64,000 nucleotides of DNA from the NCBI GenBank assembly GCA_964035575.1, contig OZ037896.1, forward strand, positions 62,001-126,000, in the 5' to 3' direction. This stretch comes from Rhynchopus sp. YZ270_cl-10 (Eukaryota; Euglenozoa; Diplonemea; Diplonemida; Diplonemidae). This document shows positions 1 to 9,827 of the stretch, one piece after another. The position numbers and the translations under genes are program-made. The notes under the pieces are model-generated. The model was not told the origin of the DNA. It ran no database searches and saw only the letters and a program-made list of their open reading frames with translations. How positions within the stretch are numbered: position 1 is the stretch's first letter; every line of letters starts with the position of its first letter.

Positions 1-1823
1 GCGAAGGGGTCACTGCCAGGACCCAGATCGCGAACCTCAGGTGCGAGCGTGCCGTAGAGGCCAGAGCTGCGCAGCGCAAAGCCGTGCCCCGTGCCCTCCG
101 CATCCGACACGAACACTACATAAAAGACACCTCCAACGCAGAGGGGGTACAGATCAAGCGGTGTCGCGTCCACGTCCCATGCGCCAGAGAGGTTTGCCTC
201 CAGCCCCCACGCAGAGGTGAAGACCATAAGGCTGTCTGTACTGTGCAAGGCGAGACGGAGAATGCTTGTGTGCGTACCCGCAGAGGTGTAACAAGGGAAC
301 GCCCAGCAGCGCCGTTCGTTGTTGCTGTAGGTGTCGTCTGGGGAGGGTGGGTGGAAGAGCGTGCCGTGTGGGATGTCTTCGCAGGCGTCGGGGGAGAGGT
401 CGAACGGAGGTGTGACAGGGGCCGCAGTGAAGTCGGCTGTCCACTGCAGGTCGAAGCCTTTCCCCTTTGCACGCCGCACGCCGGTGGCGAAGCTGACCAT
501 GACGTACTCATGTCCGGTGATGCGCTTTTCGCGTGCGCCATTGCCACGGAGCGTCATGAGGATGCCACTGTCGCCGTACACGTCGATGTAGTCCTCACCA
601 CCGACACGAATGGATGAGAAGTGCAGCAGCACGGAGCCTTCCACCCGCATCACCCAGCAACGCGTGAACGGAAGTGTCGTAACCAGGTCCTCCGTCTCTG
701 TGTGCGAGATGGACGGCGTGTCGTTGTAGACAACCGTGGTCTCCTCAGGACCACAGATGCGGTAGTCAGGAGGCGGTGCGGGGGTCACTTTGGAAAACTC
801 TGCACCTGTCCAGGAGAGTGTGAAGCCGGCACCGATCTGGATGGAGTTGTACGCGATGATGAGGTGTGCTGTGCAGCCGACCGTGTACGTCGTGTCGGAG
901 AGGAACGTCACGTTGACGGGGGCAATGCCGGGGACGTCGCTGATGATGCGTACAGGGCCGAGCTGGTGGAAGGTAAGGACCATCCCTGCAAGGCAGTCAA
1001 GCCGCCAGCAGCGGTGTTCGTGTTTGCCGAAGTCGCCTGCGTACTGCAGCGTCCGCCCCGCCACAGCTGTGCACGCATCCGGCGCAGGAGTCCCAGGCAT
1101 CGGTGTCGGCTCCTTCATGACCAACGCAAACCCGCCACCGTGCGCATCGCCGTTCGAAGAGAACGTCACAAACAAATAGTCTTCACACACCAGGTCCACC
1201 TCCAAGACCTGCCCGTCGTACACATCCGTGACATGAGCCAACAACCCATACGTGCTGCGTATCTCAACGTAATCCCCAGCCCCAAGCGAAATCTTATAAA
1301 AAACGACGGTATCATGGTGAAACTGGCTGGGGCACATCAACCGCCAACACCGATGCTGGTGTGGCGAGTACAACCCTTGTTCTGGGTACGCCAGGCCGAA
1401 GCCGTCAACTGAGGTGCAGTTTGTTGCTGGTGGCGGCGGTGGTGCGGGTGCCCACACAACGTCGAAGCTGCCGTTGTGTGTGTTGGAGTGCGACTCGAAG
1501 AGAATCATGAAAAAGCCGTCACATTTGAGGGTTTCTGTGGGCGGGACCGTGCCGCCTGCAGCCTCCACCTGGTCGTGCGTGCTGCGCAGGTTCACAGTGT
1601 CGCCTGCTCGCACATCAAACATAGTAAATCGCAACGTCAGCCACGCACTGCTGCAGTTGTGCCGCCAGCACGCCACCGTAGACCCATTGTAGCCCCCGCC
1701 TGCAGTGGGGTACTCCAAAGACACCGCATCCCCCAACGGTGTGCACTCCATGTGCGCAGGCAAAGGTGCCCCAGCTGCTTCAGCCGTGGACACTATCACC
1801 ACCGCACACAACAAGAGACGCAT
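1..1823 (-). CDS. Secreted multi-CUB-domain protein (C-terminus off the window)
   Basis: An uninterrupted minus-strand frame runs from ATG 1823-1821 to the left edge (607 codons, no stop). It opens with a short hydrophobic leader (MRLLLCAVVIVSTAEAAG), read as a signal peptide. Then come about five cysteine-containing repeats of roughly 110-130 residues. Each is marked by a Cys-Trp motif (ACWRHNC, HRCWRLMC, HRCWRLDC, TRCWVM, RRCWAFPC) and CUB-like strands such as GDYVEIRSTYG, EDYIDVYGDSG and GGGFALVM. Proline-rich linkers separate repeats. CUB domains are extracellular beta-sandwiches used in adhesion and ligand binding, so a surface or secreted binding protein is likely. An AG at 1850-1849 follows a mixed tract 26 nt before the ATG. 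The CUB assignment is by motif; ligand unknown. Confidence 0.72.
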   Translation of the reverse strand, partial: MRLLLCAVVIVSTAEAAGAPLPAHMECTPLGDAVSLEYPTAGGGYNGSTVACWRHNCSSAWLTLRFTMFDVRAGDTVNLRSTHDQVEAAGGTVPPTETLKCDGFFMILFESHSNTHNGSFDVVWAPAPPPPPATNCTSVDGFGLAYPEQGLYSPHQHRCWRLMCPSQFHHDTVVFYKISLGAGDYVEIRSTYGLLAHVTDVYDGQVLEVDLVCEDYLFVTFSSNGDAHGGGFALVMKEPTPMPGTPAPDACTAVAGRTLQYAGDFGKHEHRCWRLDCLAGMVLTFHQLGPVRIISDVPGIAPVNVTFLSDTTYTVGCTAHLIIAYNSIQIGAGFTLSWTGAEFSKVTPAPPPDYRICGPEETTVVYNDTPSISHTETEDLVTTLPFTRCWVMRVEGSVLLHFSSIRVGGEDYIDVYGDSGILMTLRGNGAREKRITGHEYVMVSFATGVRRAKGKGFDLQWTADFTAAPVTPPFDLSPDACEDIPHGTLFHPPSPDDTYSNNERRCWAFPCYTSAGTHTSILRLALHSTDSLMVFTSAWGLEANLSGAWDVDATPLDLYPLCVGGVFYVVFVSDAEGTGHGFALRSSGLYGTLAPEVRDLGPGSDPF

Positions 1824-2447
1824 TTCTTGTGCGTTTCTCTAATTGTTCCTGTGCATCCTGCTATAGTGTGTGTATAGGGTAAAGAGGGAAGAGGGGGAGA
1901 GCTAAGAGATTGGGAGGGAAGGTGGGGGTGGGGACGTCTTTGAGTGCTCGCACAGCAGCGAGGTTTAAAACAGTTAAGAACGGAACGGAACAGATGAAAA
2001 AGGTACAGCGACTCATGCACAATGGACGACTGAAGACCTTGTTGTTTATTTCCTCGCAATCCCGCTTCCAGGCACAATGCACACACACAGTACTTTTTGG
2101 GAACAACGAAGAAACCCGTAAACCTGACCAAACCTTTACGGGGTTTACCGGGTGTGGGGTATTCCTTTTGCCTCCTAATACATGGCAATATCCTCGCGAA
2201 CCTCTGCCTCACATCTATCACAATAGTCATCTGAGCAACGTCTACAGAAACAATCCTCCTGAACGGTACTCTGCATGGACAGCGCAAACATAAAGCTTTT
2301 GATGGTGGATGCAGACTCAACGGACGGTCTGTGCACCGTCAGGAGCACAACGCAACCCTCCCCGCTGGGCACATAATTGCACCGTGGTGGTACAGCCCCT
2401 CCCACCTTCGCGGCGAGATAGGTAGCAAGTAAAGCGTCCTACGGTCG
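1824..2447. other. Intergenic spacer with no supported gene
   Basis: This lies between the stop of the first GT61-like gene and the start of the CUB gene. Short frames exist on both strands, but none has a recognisable domain. The stretch is A/T-rich and lacks tRNA-like or obvious repeat structure. It should hold the 3' UTR of the upstream minus-strand gene and the 5' leader of the CUB gene. Confidence 0.5.
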
Positions 2448-4265
2448 CTAGTCCGCCTCGCTTGTCCAAGGGAGGCGCAGCAGAGAGGAAGCGAGCCTGA
2501 GCAGGGCACGCCACTCCTCAATGTTTGCGACAAGAGACGACCGCATCGCGCGTGCGCCGTACTCGTACACCTCGCCTGTGCTCGCACGGTCGGCAAAGAA
2601 GCGTCTGTCGTGCGCAGACGCTTTCATGTACACCTCCTCCCACCGCCACCTCGGGCCAAACGAGATGGACTCGTTTGAAGGTGTCCAGCGCACAAGATGC
2701 AGCGACGACGCCTTTGCCTGGCGTATGTACCACGCATCCAGGTACCGGAAGTACACCGACACAATCTCGACAACAACAGAGCCACGTGGCATGAAGAACA
2801 TCGTCGCCAGCTCGTTCCCGTGGAAGCCCACCATCAGCGCGCACGTCTGCAGGTGCTCCAGCACGTCCAGCATGCGGTGGGTGATGGTCCCATTCCCGGC
2901 ATCAGGGTTGAGTGGCACTGTGACGTTCCACCCGAGGCCTGTCGCTGTGTCGACCATATCGCGGTAGTTGTCGATGAACCTTGCTGTGCCACGCTTGCGC
3001 AACATCAGGAGCATGTTGTTGGGGTGGTCTAGCGTGCCGCTGCTCCAGGCGTGCGCAGTCTTCCTGTTGAGGAGCGGCATGAAGTCCATTTTGTGCACAT
3101 TCCGCAGCCACCTGTGGAGGGGCTGCATGGGCTCCATGCTGTTTGCAGGTGCACAGTCGAAGACAGCCTGTGCGTAGCACTTTCCCTTGACGTAGAGCTT
3201 CGACCTGCGTGGGAGAAGTGCCTCCAGCAGGTGCGCCAGAGGCCCAACAGCCCAAGACTGCTTGAAGCCCTTCATGTAGACATCGTCGAAGGGCACAACG
3301 CGGTAGTTCAGTGCGTGGCGTGCCTCCGTCATGTTGGCCATGTACCTGCTGATGACGGTGAACATAGGGAAGTAGTTGTCGTGCAGCCAGTGGCCGATGT
3401 TCGTCTGTACGTCTTTCATGCGGAAGCGCCTGCTGAAGAAGAATGTGATGCCGCGCACCATCTTGAGACACTTCGTGTGGTACTTCTTGTTGTTCCACTC
3501 CTCCGTCGGGCGATAGTTCGCCCTGAAGCCCATCCTCTCCGCAGTCAGTGCCGAGTCGTAGCTCTTCGCGTCCCCGAACAGCGTCAGGTACGGACTCGCA
3601 AGACCCTTCTTCCTGCTGAGAAGGTGGCGTCCAGGCTTCTCCAGTTGCTCAACTTTCATTTGTGTCACGTTCCACTCAGCCGAGTCAGTGTACACGCGTC
3701 GCTGCTGGTTCCCCACATAGACACGGATCGTGCGCAGGATCGGGTACTTTATCCCGACATCGATGTACCCCCCCTTGGCCGCCTCCAGGTTGTTGCAAGA
3801 GTAACCACACTGTCTGCACCCCCGCCACTGCGCCGTGCTCGCACACCACTGTATCGACGGCGTGTGTGCAGGCGCAACGCTTGCCTCTGTGCCGCTTTGG
3901 AAGACGTCGAAGTCGCCACCTCGCGGGCCTGGTATCCTGCTGAAGGCGTTGAGGCACTCAAGCTGCGTCTTGCGTGCCACGTCTGCCATCTCCTCCATGC
4001 GGAACGCCTGCGACGAGTTCACACCAAGCATGCTGGCCTCAGGACGGTTCATCACAAAGGTGCAGGGTGTTGTGTTTGTGGGGGTGATCGGCTCCCAGAT
4101 CTCCTTGTGAGCGACGTTGTTGCTGAGGCTTGTGCACACAGCGGGGGTGGTGGCAGTGGTGGCAGTGGTGGCACCTGTCGCCGTTACTGGAGTCACATCT
4201 GACAGCTGCGAAATGCAATACGTGGTGTACGCTACTATAACAAAAGGGAGGAAGAGGTGCCTCAT
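2448..4265 (-). CDS. GT61-family (DUF563-like) glycosyltransferase, copy 1
   Basis: 605-residue type II membrane-protein candidate. The frame extends further upstream, but I place the start at 4265 because this ATG begins MRHLFLPFVIVAYTTYC, a signal anchor aligning with that of the neighbouring copy; an AG (4295-4294) lies 29 nt upstream. A Thr-rich stem and a Cys-rich segment (WCASTAQWRGCRQCGYSCNN) follow. The C-terminal half carries the GT61 signature VGFHGNELATMFFMPRGS then VVVEI, the counterpart of the family's GxHGAxLTN...PPGSxVVEI block. Upstream are a conserved Leu/Arg stretch (MLLMLRKRGT) and HDNYFPMF. GT61 enzymes (xylosyl-, arabinosyl- and O-GlcNAc-transferases) act in the Golgi or ER lumen. 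Acceptor and donor cannot be read from sequence. A near-identical paralogue lies at 4614-6443. Confidence 0.82.
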   Translation of the reverse strand: MRHLFLPFVIVAYTTYCISQLSDVTPVTATGATTATTATTPAVCTSLSNNVAHKEIWEPITPTNTTPCTFVMNRPEASMLGVNSSQAFRMEEMADVARKTQLECLNAFSRIPGPRGGDFDVFQSGTEASVAPAHTPSIQWCASTAQWRGCRQCGYSCNNLEAAKGGYIDVGIKYPILRTIRVYVGNQQRRVYTDSAEWNVTQMKVEQLEKPGRHLLSRKKGLASPYLTLFGDAKSYDSALTAERMGFRANYRPTEEWNNKKYHTKCLKMVRGITFFFSRRFRMKDVQTNIGHWLHDNYFPMFTVISRYMANMTEARHALNYRVVPFDDVYMKGFKQSWAVGPLAHLLEALLPRRSKLYVKGKCYAQAVFDCAPANSMEPMQPLHRWLRNVHKMDFMPLLNRKTAHAWSSGTLDHPNNMLLMLRKRGTARFIDNYRDMVDTATGLGWNVTVPLNPDAGNGTITHRMLDVLEHLQTCALMVGFHGNELATMFFMPRGSVVVEIVSVYFRYLDAWYIRQAKASSLHLVRWTPSNESISFGPRWRWEEVYMKASAHDRRFFADRASTGEVYEYGARAMRSSLVANIEEWRALLRLASSLLRLPWTSEAD

Positions 4266-4613
4266 ATTGAAAAGACAAAACAGGAATGAAGTCCTGCGGA
4301 ACACGCACAGAAATATGTGTAAATAGCCCCAAAAAAGCAGGGAAAATGGGGGATGCCCGTAAGGGTGGGGCGATGACACCTGCAAGTGTGTGATGTAAAA
4401 AATGTAACCCCCAAATATCCATCATAAAAAGCGTCAAAGAAAAGGTACTTTTATTTTTACTGCATCTCAAAACAAAAGGAAATAGCAAATTACCACTGCA
4501 TCAGGCACAGTTGTTGCACTGTAGGTACCCAATGATACTAAGTTAGTGCATACACAAGAAACCACCAGAGCTACCAGCCTATTCTCCCCTAGGGTTGAGC
4601 AGCCACAGCTTTT
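4266..4613. other. Spacer between the two GT61 copies
   Basis: About 350 bp, A/T-rich, without a supported gene. It contains the candidate acceptor AG for copy 1 (4295-4294) after the tract TGTGCGTGTTCCGC on the minus strand, and presumably the 3' end of copy 2. Confidence 0.45.
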
Positions 4614-6443
4614 TCAGCTGTCCACAGGCAGCTTCAGGAGGGAAGAGGAGAGGCTGAGCAGAGCGCGCCATTCGTCGACGTCGGCTGAGAAAGTGCCAGG
4701 TGCATCGACGTCAGTCTTCGTGTGTGCCTCAGCAGCACGCCACTTCGGGCCAAACGAGATGGACTCGTTTGAAGGTGTCCAGCGCACAAGATGCAGCGAC
4801 GACGCCTTTGCCTGGCGTATGTACCACGCATCCAGGTACCGGAAGTACACCGACACGATCTCGACAACAACAGAGCCACGCGGCATGAAGAACATCGTCG
4901 CCAGCTCGTTCCCGTGGAAGCCCACCATCAGCGCGCACGTCTGCAGGTGCTCCAGCACGTCCAGCATGCGGTACTGGATGGACCCCTTGCGTAGGTCTGG
5001 ATCCAGCGGCACCGTCACATTCCACCCAATGCTTTTCGCAACGTCGGCAAGTGCACGGTGGTTCTGGATAAAGCCCACCGTCCCACGCTTGCGCAGCATA
5101 AGAAGCATTGTGTTCGCTGTCTTCGCAGCGGACACGGTCTCGCCTTGCATCTCTCTGAAGGCTAGCGGCGTGAAGTCCATTTTGTGCACATTCCGCAGCC
5201 ACCTGTGGAGGGGCTGCATGGGCTCCATGCTGTTCGCAGGTGCACAGTCGAAGACAGCCTGTGCGTAGCACCTTCCCTCCTCCTGGTACAGGTTCGACCT
5301 GCGTGGGAGAAGTGCCTCCAGCAGGTGCGCCAGAGGCCCAACAGCCCAGGACTGCTTGAAGCCCTGCATGGCGACATTATCGTATGGGACGACTCTGTAC
5401 GAATGTGCTTGCGCTGCTGTGGTGAGGTTCACGTACCTGCTGATGATGGAGAACATGGGGAAGTAGTTGTCGTGCAGCCAGCGGCCAATGTTGCGCTGTA
5501 CGTCTTTCACACGGAAGCGCCTGCTGAAGAAGAATGTAAGCCCTTTGTGCACTTTCGCACACCGCGTCTGATGCGCTTTGCTGTTGAACTCCTCCACAGG
5601 GCGGAACCTCGTCTTGAACCCCATGCGCTCTGCTGTCAGTGCAGACTCTACTGTCGACTCGTCGCCGAACAGAATCAGGTTTGGCGTCGCAAGCGCCACA
5701 GGCTTTGCCTTTGGTGCACCGAACACAGGTTTGCTGAGAAGGCGGCGGTTGTGCGTATTGAACGTGGCCTTTAGCTCCGTCACGTTCCACTCAGGTGTCG
5801 CATTGTACTCACGCACCGTCTCTGAGACGTACACCCCCACCGTGCGCAGGATCGGGTACTTTATCCCGACATCGATGTAGCCCCCCTTGGCCGCCTCCAG
5901 GTTGTTGCAAGAGTAACCACACTGTCTGCACCCCCGCCACTGCGCCGTGCTCGCACACCACTGTATCGACGGCGTGTGTGCAGGCGCAACGCTTGCCTCT
6001 GTGCCGCTTTGGAAGACGTCGAAGTCGCCACCTCGCGGGCCTGGTATCCTGCTGAAGGCGTTGAGACACTCAAGCTGCGTCTTGCGTGCCACATCTGCCA
6101 TCTCCTCCATGCGGAACGCCTGCGACGAGTTCACACCAAGCATGCTGGCCTCAGGACGGTTCATCACAAAGGTGCAGGGTGTTGCGTTTGTGGGGGTGAT
6201 CGGCTCCCAGATCTCCTTGTGTGCGACGTTGTTGCTGAGGCTTGTGCACACAGCGGGGGTGACAACGGCAGAACCGGAGGAGGGAGAGGAGGAGGGAACT
6301 GGTGTGACAGAGGACACAGCGGTCACCACCTGGCGCGAAGACGTCACAACAATAGGCACGGTCTCGGCAGTGCTGTCTGTCATCTGCAGCGCAACCTGCA
6401 TCACAGTGAGCCCTGCTATAAACGGAAGAACGAGTTGTCGCAT
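4614..6443 (-). CDS. GT61-family (DUF563-like) glycosyltransferase, copy 2
   Basis: 609 residues from ATG 6443, beginning MRQLVLPFIAGLTVMQVA, a signal anchor. The stem is Ser/Thr/Pro-rich and differs from copy 1, whereas the following 140 or so residues (from VCTSLSNNVAHKEIW to GIKYPILRT) match copy 1 almost perfectly. The central region (about residues 190-300) is clearly diverged, with ESTVESALTAERMGFKTRF against the copy-1 version. The C-terminal GT61 block (HGNELATMFFMPRGS) is again identical. Such alternation of identical and diverged tracts suggests gene conversion after tandem duplication. Same lumenal glycosyltransferase role as copy 1; the diverged centre may alter acceptor choice. 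Confidence 0.82.
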   Translation of the reverse strand: MRQLVLPFIAGLTVMQVALQMTDSTAETVPIVVTSSRQVVTAVSSVTPVPSSSPSSGSAVVTPAVCTSLSNNVAHKEIWEPITPTNATPCTFVMNRPEASMLGVNSSQAFRMEEMADVARKTQLECLNAFSRIPGPRGGDFDVFQSGTEASVAPAHTPSIQWCASTAQWRGCRQCGYSCNNLEAAKGGYIDVGIKYPILRTVGVYVSETVREYNATPEWNVTELKATFNTHNRRLLSKPVFGAPKAKPVALATPNLILFGDESTVESALTAERMGFKTRFRPVEEFNSKAHQTRCAKVHKGLTFFFSRRFRVKDVQRNIGRWLHDNYFPMFSIISRYVNLTTAAQAHSYRVVPYDNVAMQGFKQSWAVGPLAHLLEALLPRRSNLYQEEGRCYAQAVFDCAPANSMEPMQPLHRWLRNVHKMDFTPLAFREMQGETVSAAKTANTMLLMLRKRGTVGFIQNHRALADVAKSIGWNVTVPLDPDLRKGSIQYRMLDVLEHLQTCALMVGFHGNELATMFFMPRGSVVVEIVSVYFRYLDAWYIRQAKASSLHLVRWTPSNESISFGPKWRAAEAHTKTDVDAPGTFSADVDEWRALLSLSSSLLKLPVDS

Positions 6444-6649
6444 TATTATTTAGAGAAAAAAAGCTGTTCAGGTGATCCTTGGCGTAAGGCACCTAAAGAA
6501 AGGCGAAGAGTGTGTGGCACGCCACACTGCCTTTGTGTAAGTAAAAAAAAGAAAACACAAAAAAACCTGTCAAAAATTGTCTTTTTAATTTTGTGCACAA
6601 AACCGAACAAAAAATATTAGCTTTTTTTCCCCCACTATTATACATATCT

Positions 6650-6676
6650 ATCAGATGGTAGTCGGCCCCGAGTTGG
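6650..6676. repeat. Left arm of an inverted repeat flanking the ankyrin gene
   Basis: GATGGTAGTCGGCCCCGAGT at about 6654-6673 recurs almost exactly, inverted, at about 9831-9852. The two arms bracket a 3.2-kb segment that holds the ankyrin gene. The shorter core GTCGACCCGAGTCG, related to the same sequence, also occurs near 7034 and 7421. Confidence 0.5.
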
Positions 6677-6956
6677 ATGAGAACTTTTTCTTTCCTTCAA
6701 AAACTCTCTCCTTTTTAATTATTTGGTTTTGGTTGAGACACATCAATGGTGTCGGTTCTGTGGAATCACTGAACCACCCATATCCTGTATCACATCGTTG
6801 ATTCTTCTTTCCCTGCGTTGACTGCAGGAAAGTACGCGAACTATCGCGACCAGGAAATGGGACTTTTAAAACAGCAATAAAGACAATATAACACTAAGTC
6901 AATAATAGTTCAAAGTTATCCGGGGGAGAGAAACATCCCCACGGAGAAAAAGCAAA

Positions 6957-7512
6957 CATGAGAATAACATATGCATGGTTGAAGCACATACCGAGGTTGC
7001 GTGTCTGCACACTACCAACAACAACCTCTCGCAGTCGACCCGAGTCGCACTGTTCCCGATGGATCATTTATATGAAACATAACACACGAGTTAAAAGAGA
7101 CACGCAGGGGTTACACAGGTAAAAAATTGGAGGATAAGGATGAGCCACACTGCTCCCGTTGCAACTTTTTTAGTGGCAACAAGGAGAAGAAAAAACAGAA
7201 GAATTGCTTTGACATACAGCTAAAGTATGCCACCACAGGTTGCCTGTCAGGACCGACCTGCAAAATTTCGCACAACCTAAGTGACATAACACATGAGTGC
7301 ATAAAAACAGGAAAAGGATACACAACTAAAAACATGACGATAAGACGCAAAACCATGCGCACGGTCCTAACAGAGATTGCGTGTCGGCTGTGCCCGCACA
7401 CTATCAACAATTCTCTCGCAGTCGACCCGAGTCGCCCTGCTCCCGATGACACATTGGTGACATACCACACAAATTAAAAGAAATCACAGGGGTTACATAG
7501 GTAAAAGATAAG
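6957..7512. repeat. Degenerate direct repeat, two copies about 375-390 bp apart
   Basis: Segments 6957-7115 and 7333-7512 share blocks in the same order: CATGA-GATAA near the start, TTGCGTGTC, CACACTA-CAACAA, CTCTCGCAGTCGACCCGAGT, the CCCGATG stretch, and GGGGTTACA-AGGTAAAA at the end. Divergence between the copies indicates an old duplication. No coding function is apparent. Confidence 0.6.
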
Positions 7513-7811
7513 ATGATGAGAACTACTGAGAGCTTATGGAGTCCTGTACTGTAATATCTCGCATTCCGGAATCCGTCCGCGCTGTGGTGGGGTCAATTTG
7601 ACGCAATGGACAAGTTCTTGGTTTTTGTCAACATCGGTGTAAGGTAAAGGGGGTAAGTGAAACATAGAGAGGATAAGGAACAAGAAAAGGGTGAAAATGG
7701 TCAAGGGCCGCCTGCCGCAGGCAGGGTGCACTTTTCCAGGTGGTCTGAAGAGTGAGATCTGACCACATCCAGTATAACATACACCCAATAAATCCAGACT
7801 TTAAAAATACA

Positions 7812-9515
7812 TCAATCTAGGAGACGCAGGCACTCAGGACAGCGGCCTACGATCGCGTAGACTCGTGCAGTGCAGCCATCGTTGTCGCGCAGGGTCTTGT
7901 CTGCACCGTGCTGAAGGAGGAGCTTCACCACATCTGCAGATTTATTCACTGCTGCTCGGTGCATTGCAGTGCAGCGGTTGGCACCTTGGTGGTTCACGTC
8001 CACCCCCTTGCAGCCCAGGAGGTAGCGCACAGTCTCCAGATGTCCTTCGTCCGCCGCAAGCATAAGACCCGTGAACCCGTCGTCCGCGGAACACAGCTGC
8101 GCACCAGAGGCGAGAAGCATCTTCACAAGATCGAGCCGCCCATTTTGGCAGGCGGAGAGCAGGAACGAGTACTGGTACTCACCATTGCTTGTCACGTCGA
8201 GCTGTGCTCCTGCATCAATGAGGACCTTGCACACATCCATGCCGATATCAGACGACACGTTCAATGCTGTAAAACCATCGGTGTCCTGTACATCAAGCGG
8301 GATGCCGTGTTCCACAAGCATCGTACAGAGGGCAGCGTTGCCCGACAGGACGGTGTGGTGGAGTGCGGTAGTCCCGTCTTGTGCACGACGGTCCACGTCT
8401 GCGCCATGCTTCAAGAGAAACGCTGCAAATGCATCATGCCCCCCAGAGCCGCAGTACATCAATGGTGTGACGCCTTCGCTATCTGCACCGTCAACAGAGG
8501 CACCAAGCTGCAGAAGAAGCTCCCCTGCAGCAACGCTGCCACCCATTGCCGCATACCCAATCGGGGGCACCCCTTTGCGACATGGCTCACTCACGGAGAC
8601 ACCTCTCGCCACAAAGCGCTCAACACACAGAGCGAGCCCGCCGAGTAACGCTTCGTGGAAAGCTGGTATCAAGCCTTCCGGTGTCATGACGTCCATGCGT
8701 GCACCCGCTTCAAGAAGAGCAACGGCATGAGTATCACATCCACATTCAATTGCTATGCGGAGGGGTGTGCGCCCTTCTTTGTTGACAGCTTCGGTCGCAG
8801 CACCGTGCTTGAGGAGTAAGTGCACGAGGTCCGCTTCAGGGTCGTTATCTATAAGGAGGGCACAGTGCAGTGCAGTGTCGCCGTCATCGGAAACAGCGTT
8901 CGGCGACGCACCCTGCTCAAGAAGAGCAGCAACAGCAGGTTCGGATTCATATATAACTGCCGAGTAGAGGGGTGTGCCCCCGTAGTTGTTAGTTGCTTCG
9001 ATAGAGGCACCGTGCTTGAGGAGTAGGCGCACAATGTCCGCTACGTTCTCGTGCGACGAGGCGGCCAGGTGTAGTGCAGTGTAGCCGCCATTGTCAACGG
9101 CCAGCGACGCACCTCGTGTGACGAGCTCGCTGAGGCACTCAATTCCCCCATAAGCAGCATGCAGCAGTGCAGTCATACCGCGAGGTGACACAACTTCCAG
9201 CCCCACACCGGCCTCGAGGAGAAGAACCAAACACTCAACATAGTTCTTCGCTGCACAGATCATCAGAGGCGTCAGATCCACTTCGTCACATACGTCCAAC
9301 GGCCCAGGCGTGCATCCAGTCTTTCCTGCGCCAGGTGTAAACTCATTGCGAAGAATCTCTCTAAGGGGCTCCCACTGGTTCAGCCTGCACATAGACAGCA
9401 CAGCGCGATATGCGTCTGCTGCACGCTTGTCAGCAGCCTCAGCATCGGTTGCGTCACACCTTCTTCGCTTTGGTGGGTTCTCATCTGGTGGACTGTGTGC
9501 GTGTCGCTTCGACAT
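7812..9515 (-). CDS. Ankyrin-repeat protein, about 13-14 repeats
   Basis: 567 residues from ATG 9515, single exon. The N-terminus is hydrophilic with a basic cluster PPKRRRC (residues about 14-20) that could act as a nuclear localisation signal. A helical segment follows, then from about residue 75 to the end a continuous solenoid of 33-residue ankyrin repeats, seen as repeated G-TAL-AA and LLL-GA patterns (GYTALHLAASS, GDTALHCALL, GTTALHHTVLSG, CTAMHRAAVN). No catalytic domain is present, so a protein-binding scaffold is likely. A strong acceptor-like site, ACATTTACAG, ends at 9531, 15 nt before the ATG. The gene lies between the two arms of an inverted repeat. Partner unknown. Confidence 0.88.
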   Translation of the reverse strand: MSKRHAHSPPDENPPKRRRCDATDAEAADKRAADAYRAVLSMCRLNQWEPLREILRNEFTPGAGKTGCTPGPLDVCDEVDLTPLMICAAKNYVECLVLLLEAGVGLEVVSPRGMTALLHAAYGGIECLSELVTRGASLAVDNGGYTALHLAASSHENVADIVRLLLKHGASIEATNNYGGTPLYSAVIYESEPAVAALLEQGASPNAVSDDGDTALHCALLIDNDPEADLVHLLLKHGAATEAVNKEGRTPLRIAIECGCDTHAVALLEAGARMDVMTPEGLIPAFHEALLGGLALCVERFVARGVSVSEPCRKGVPPIGYAAMGGSVAAGELLLQLGASVDGADSEGVTPLMYCGSGGHDAFAAFLLKHGADVDRRAQDGTTALHHTVLSGNAALCTMLVEHGIPLDVQDTDGFTALNVSSDIGMDVCKVLIDAGAQLDVTSNGEYQYSFLLSACQNGRLDLVKMLLASGAQLCSADDGFTGLMLAADEGHLETVRYLLGCKGVDVNHQGANRCTAMHRAAVNKSADVVKLLLQHGADKTLRDNDGCTARVYAIVGRCPECLRLLD

Positions 9516-9530
9516 TGTCTAGGTTGTGTT

Positions 9531-9532
9531 CT
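9531..9532 (-). promoter_or_regulatory. Candidate (trans-)splice acceptor AG before the ankyrin gene
   Basis: On the minus strand a pyrimidine-rich stretch (CATTCTCTCACTACATCCAC, then ATTTACAG) ends in AG 15 nt upstream of the ATG at 9515. No upstream exon with open frame is visible, which fits a leader acceptor better than an ordinary cis intron. Confidence 0.4.
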
Positions 9533-9827
9533 GTAAATGTGGATGTAGTGAGAAAGTGGCATTAATCACCATGACACTGTCTCCTCCGGAATACCTGGCT
9601 CTACTGGCACTCCCTAGAGTAGCGCTCACAACACGACGGAGGGGATTTGGAGGGGGGCAGGTCTCGAGCAAAACACTAATTCACTCAAAATGCCCCAACT
9701 TACGGTAAATCCGTACATCGTACGGTCCTATGGACTTTGCAGGGGTAGATTCATTCAAATCTAGGTAAAAATAGTGTTCGCTCTTGTTTTTAAAATAAAA
9801 TAAAATAAAAAGTCGAAAAGTGGTCGG

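Larger units (their letters stand above)
6444..7811. other. Intergenic region with a degenerate direct repeat
   Basis: No convincing gene; frames of about 115 codons on both strands between 7111 and 7477 overlap each other and look non-coding. The stretch contains a degenerate direct duplication (see 6957-7115 and 7333-7512) and one arm of an inverted repeat at about 6650-6676. Confidence 0.5.

Noticed and set aside
3051-4202. Long plus-strand frame (383 codons) opposite GT61 copy 1, and a similar one opposite copy 2
   Set aside because: It is antisense to a gene with clear GT61 motifs; its own translation has no domain and arises from G+C-rich codon structure.
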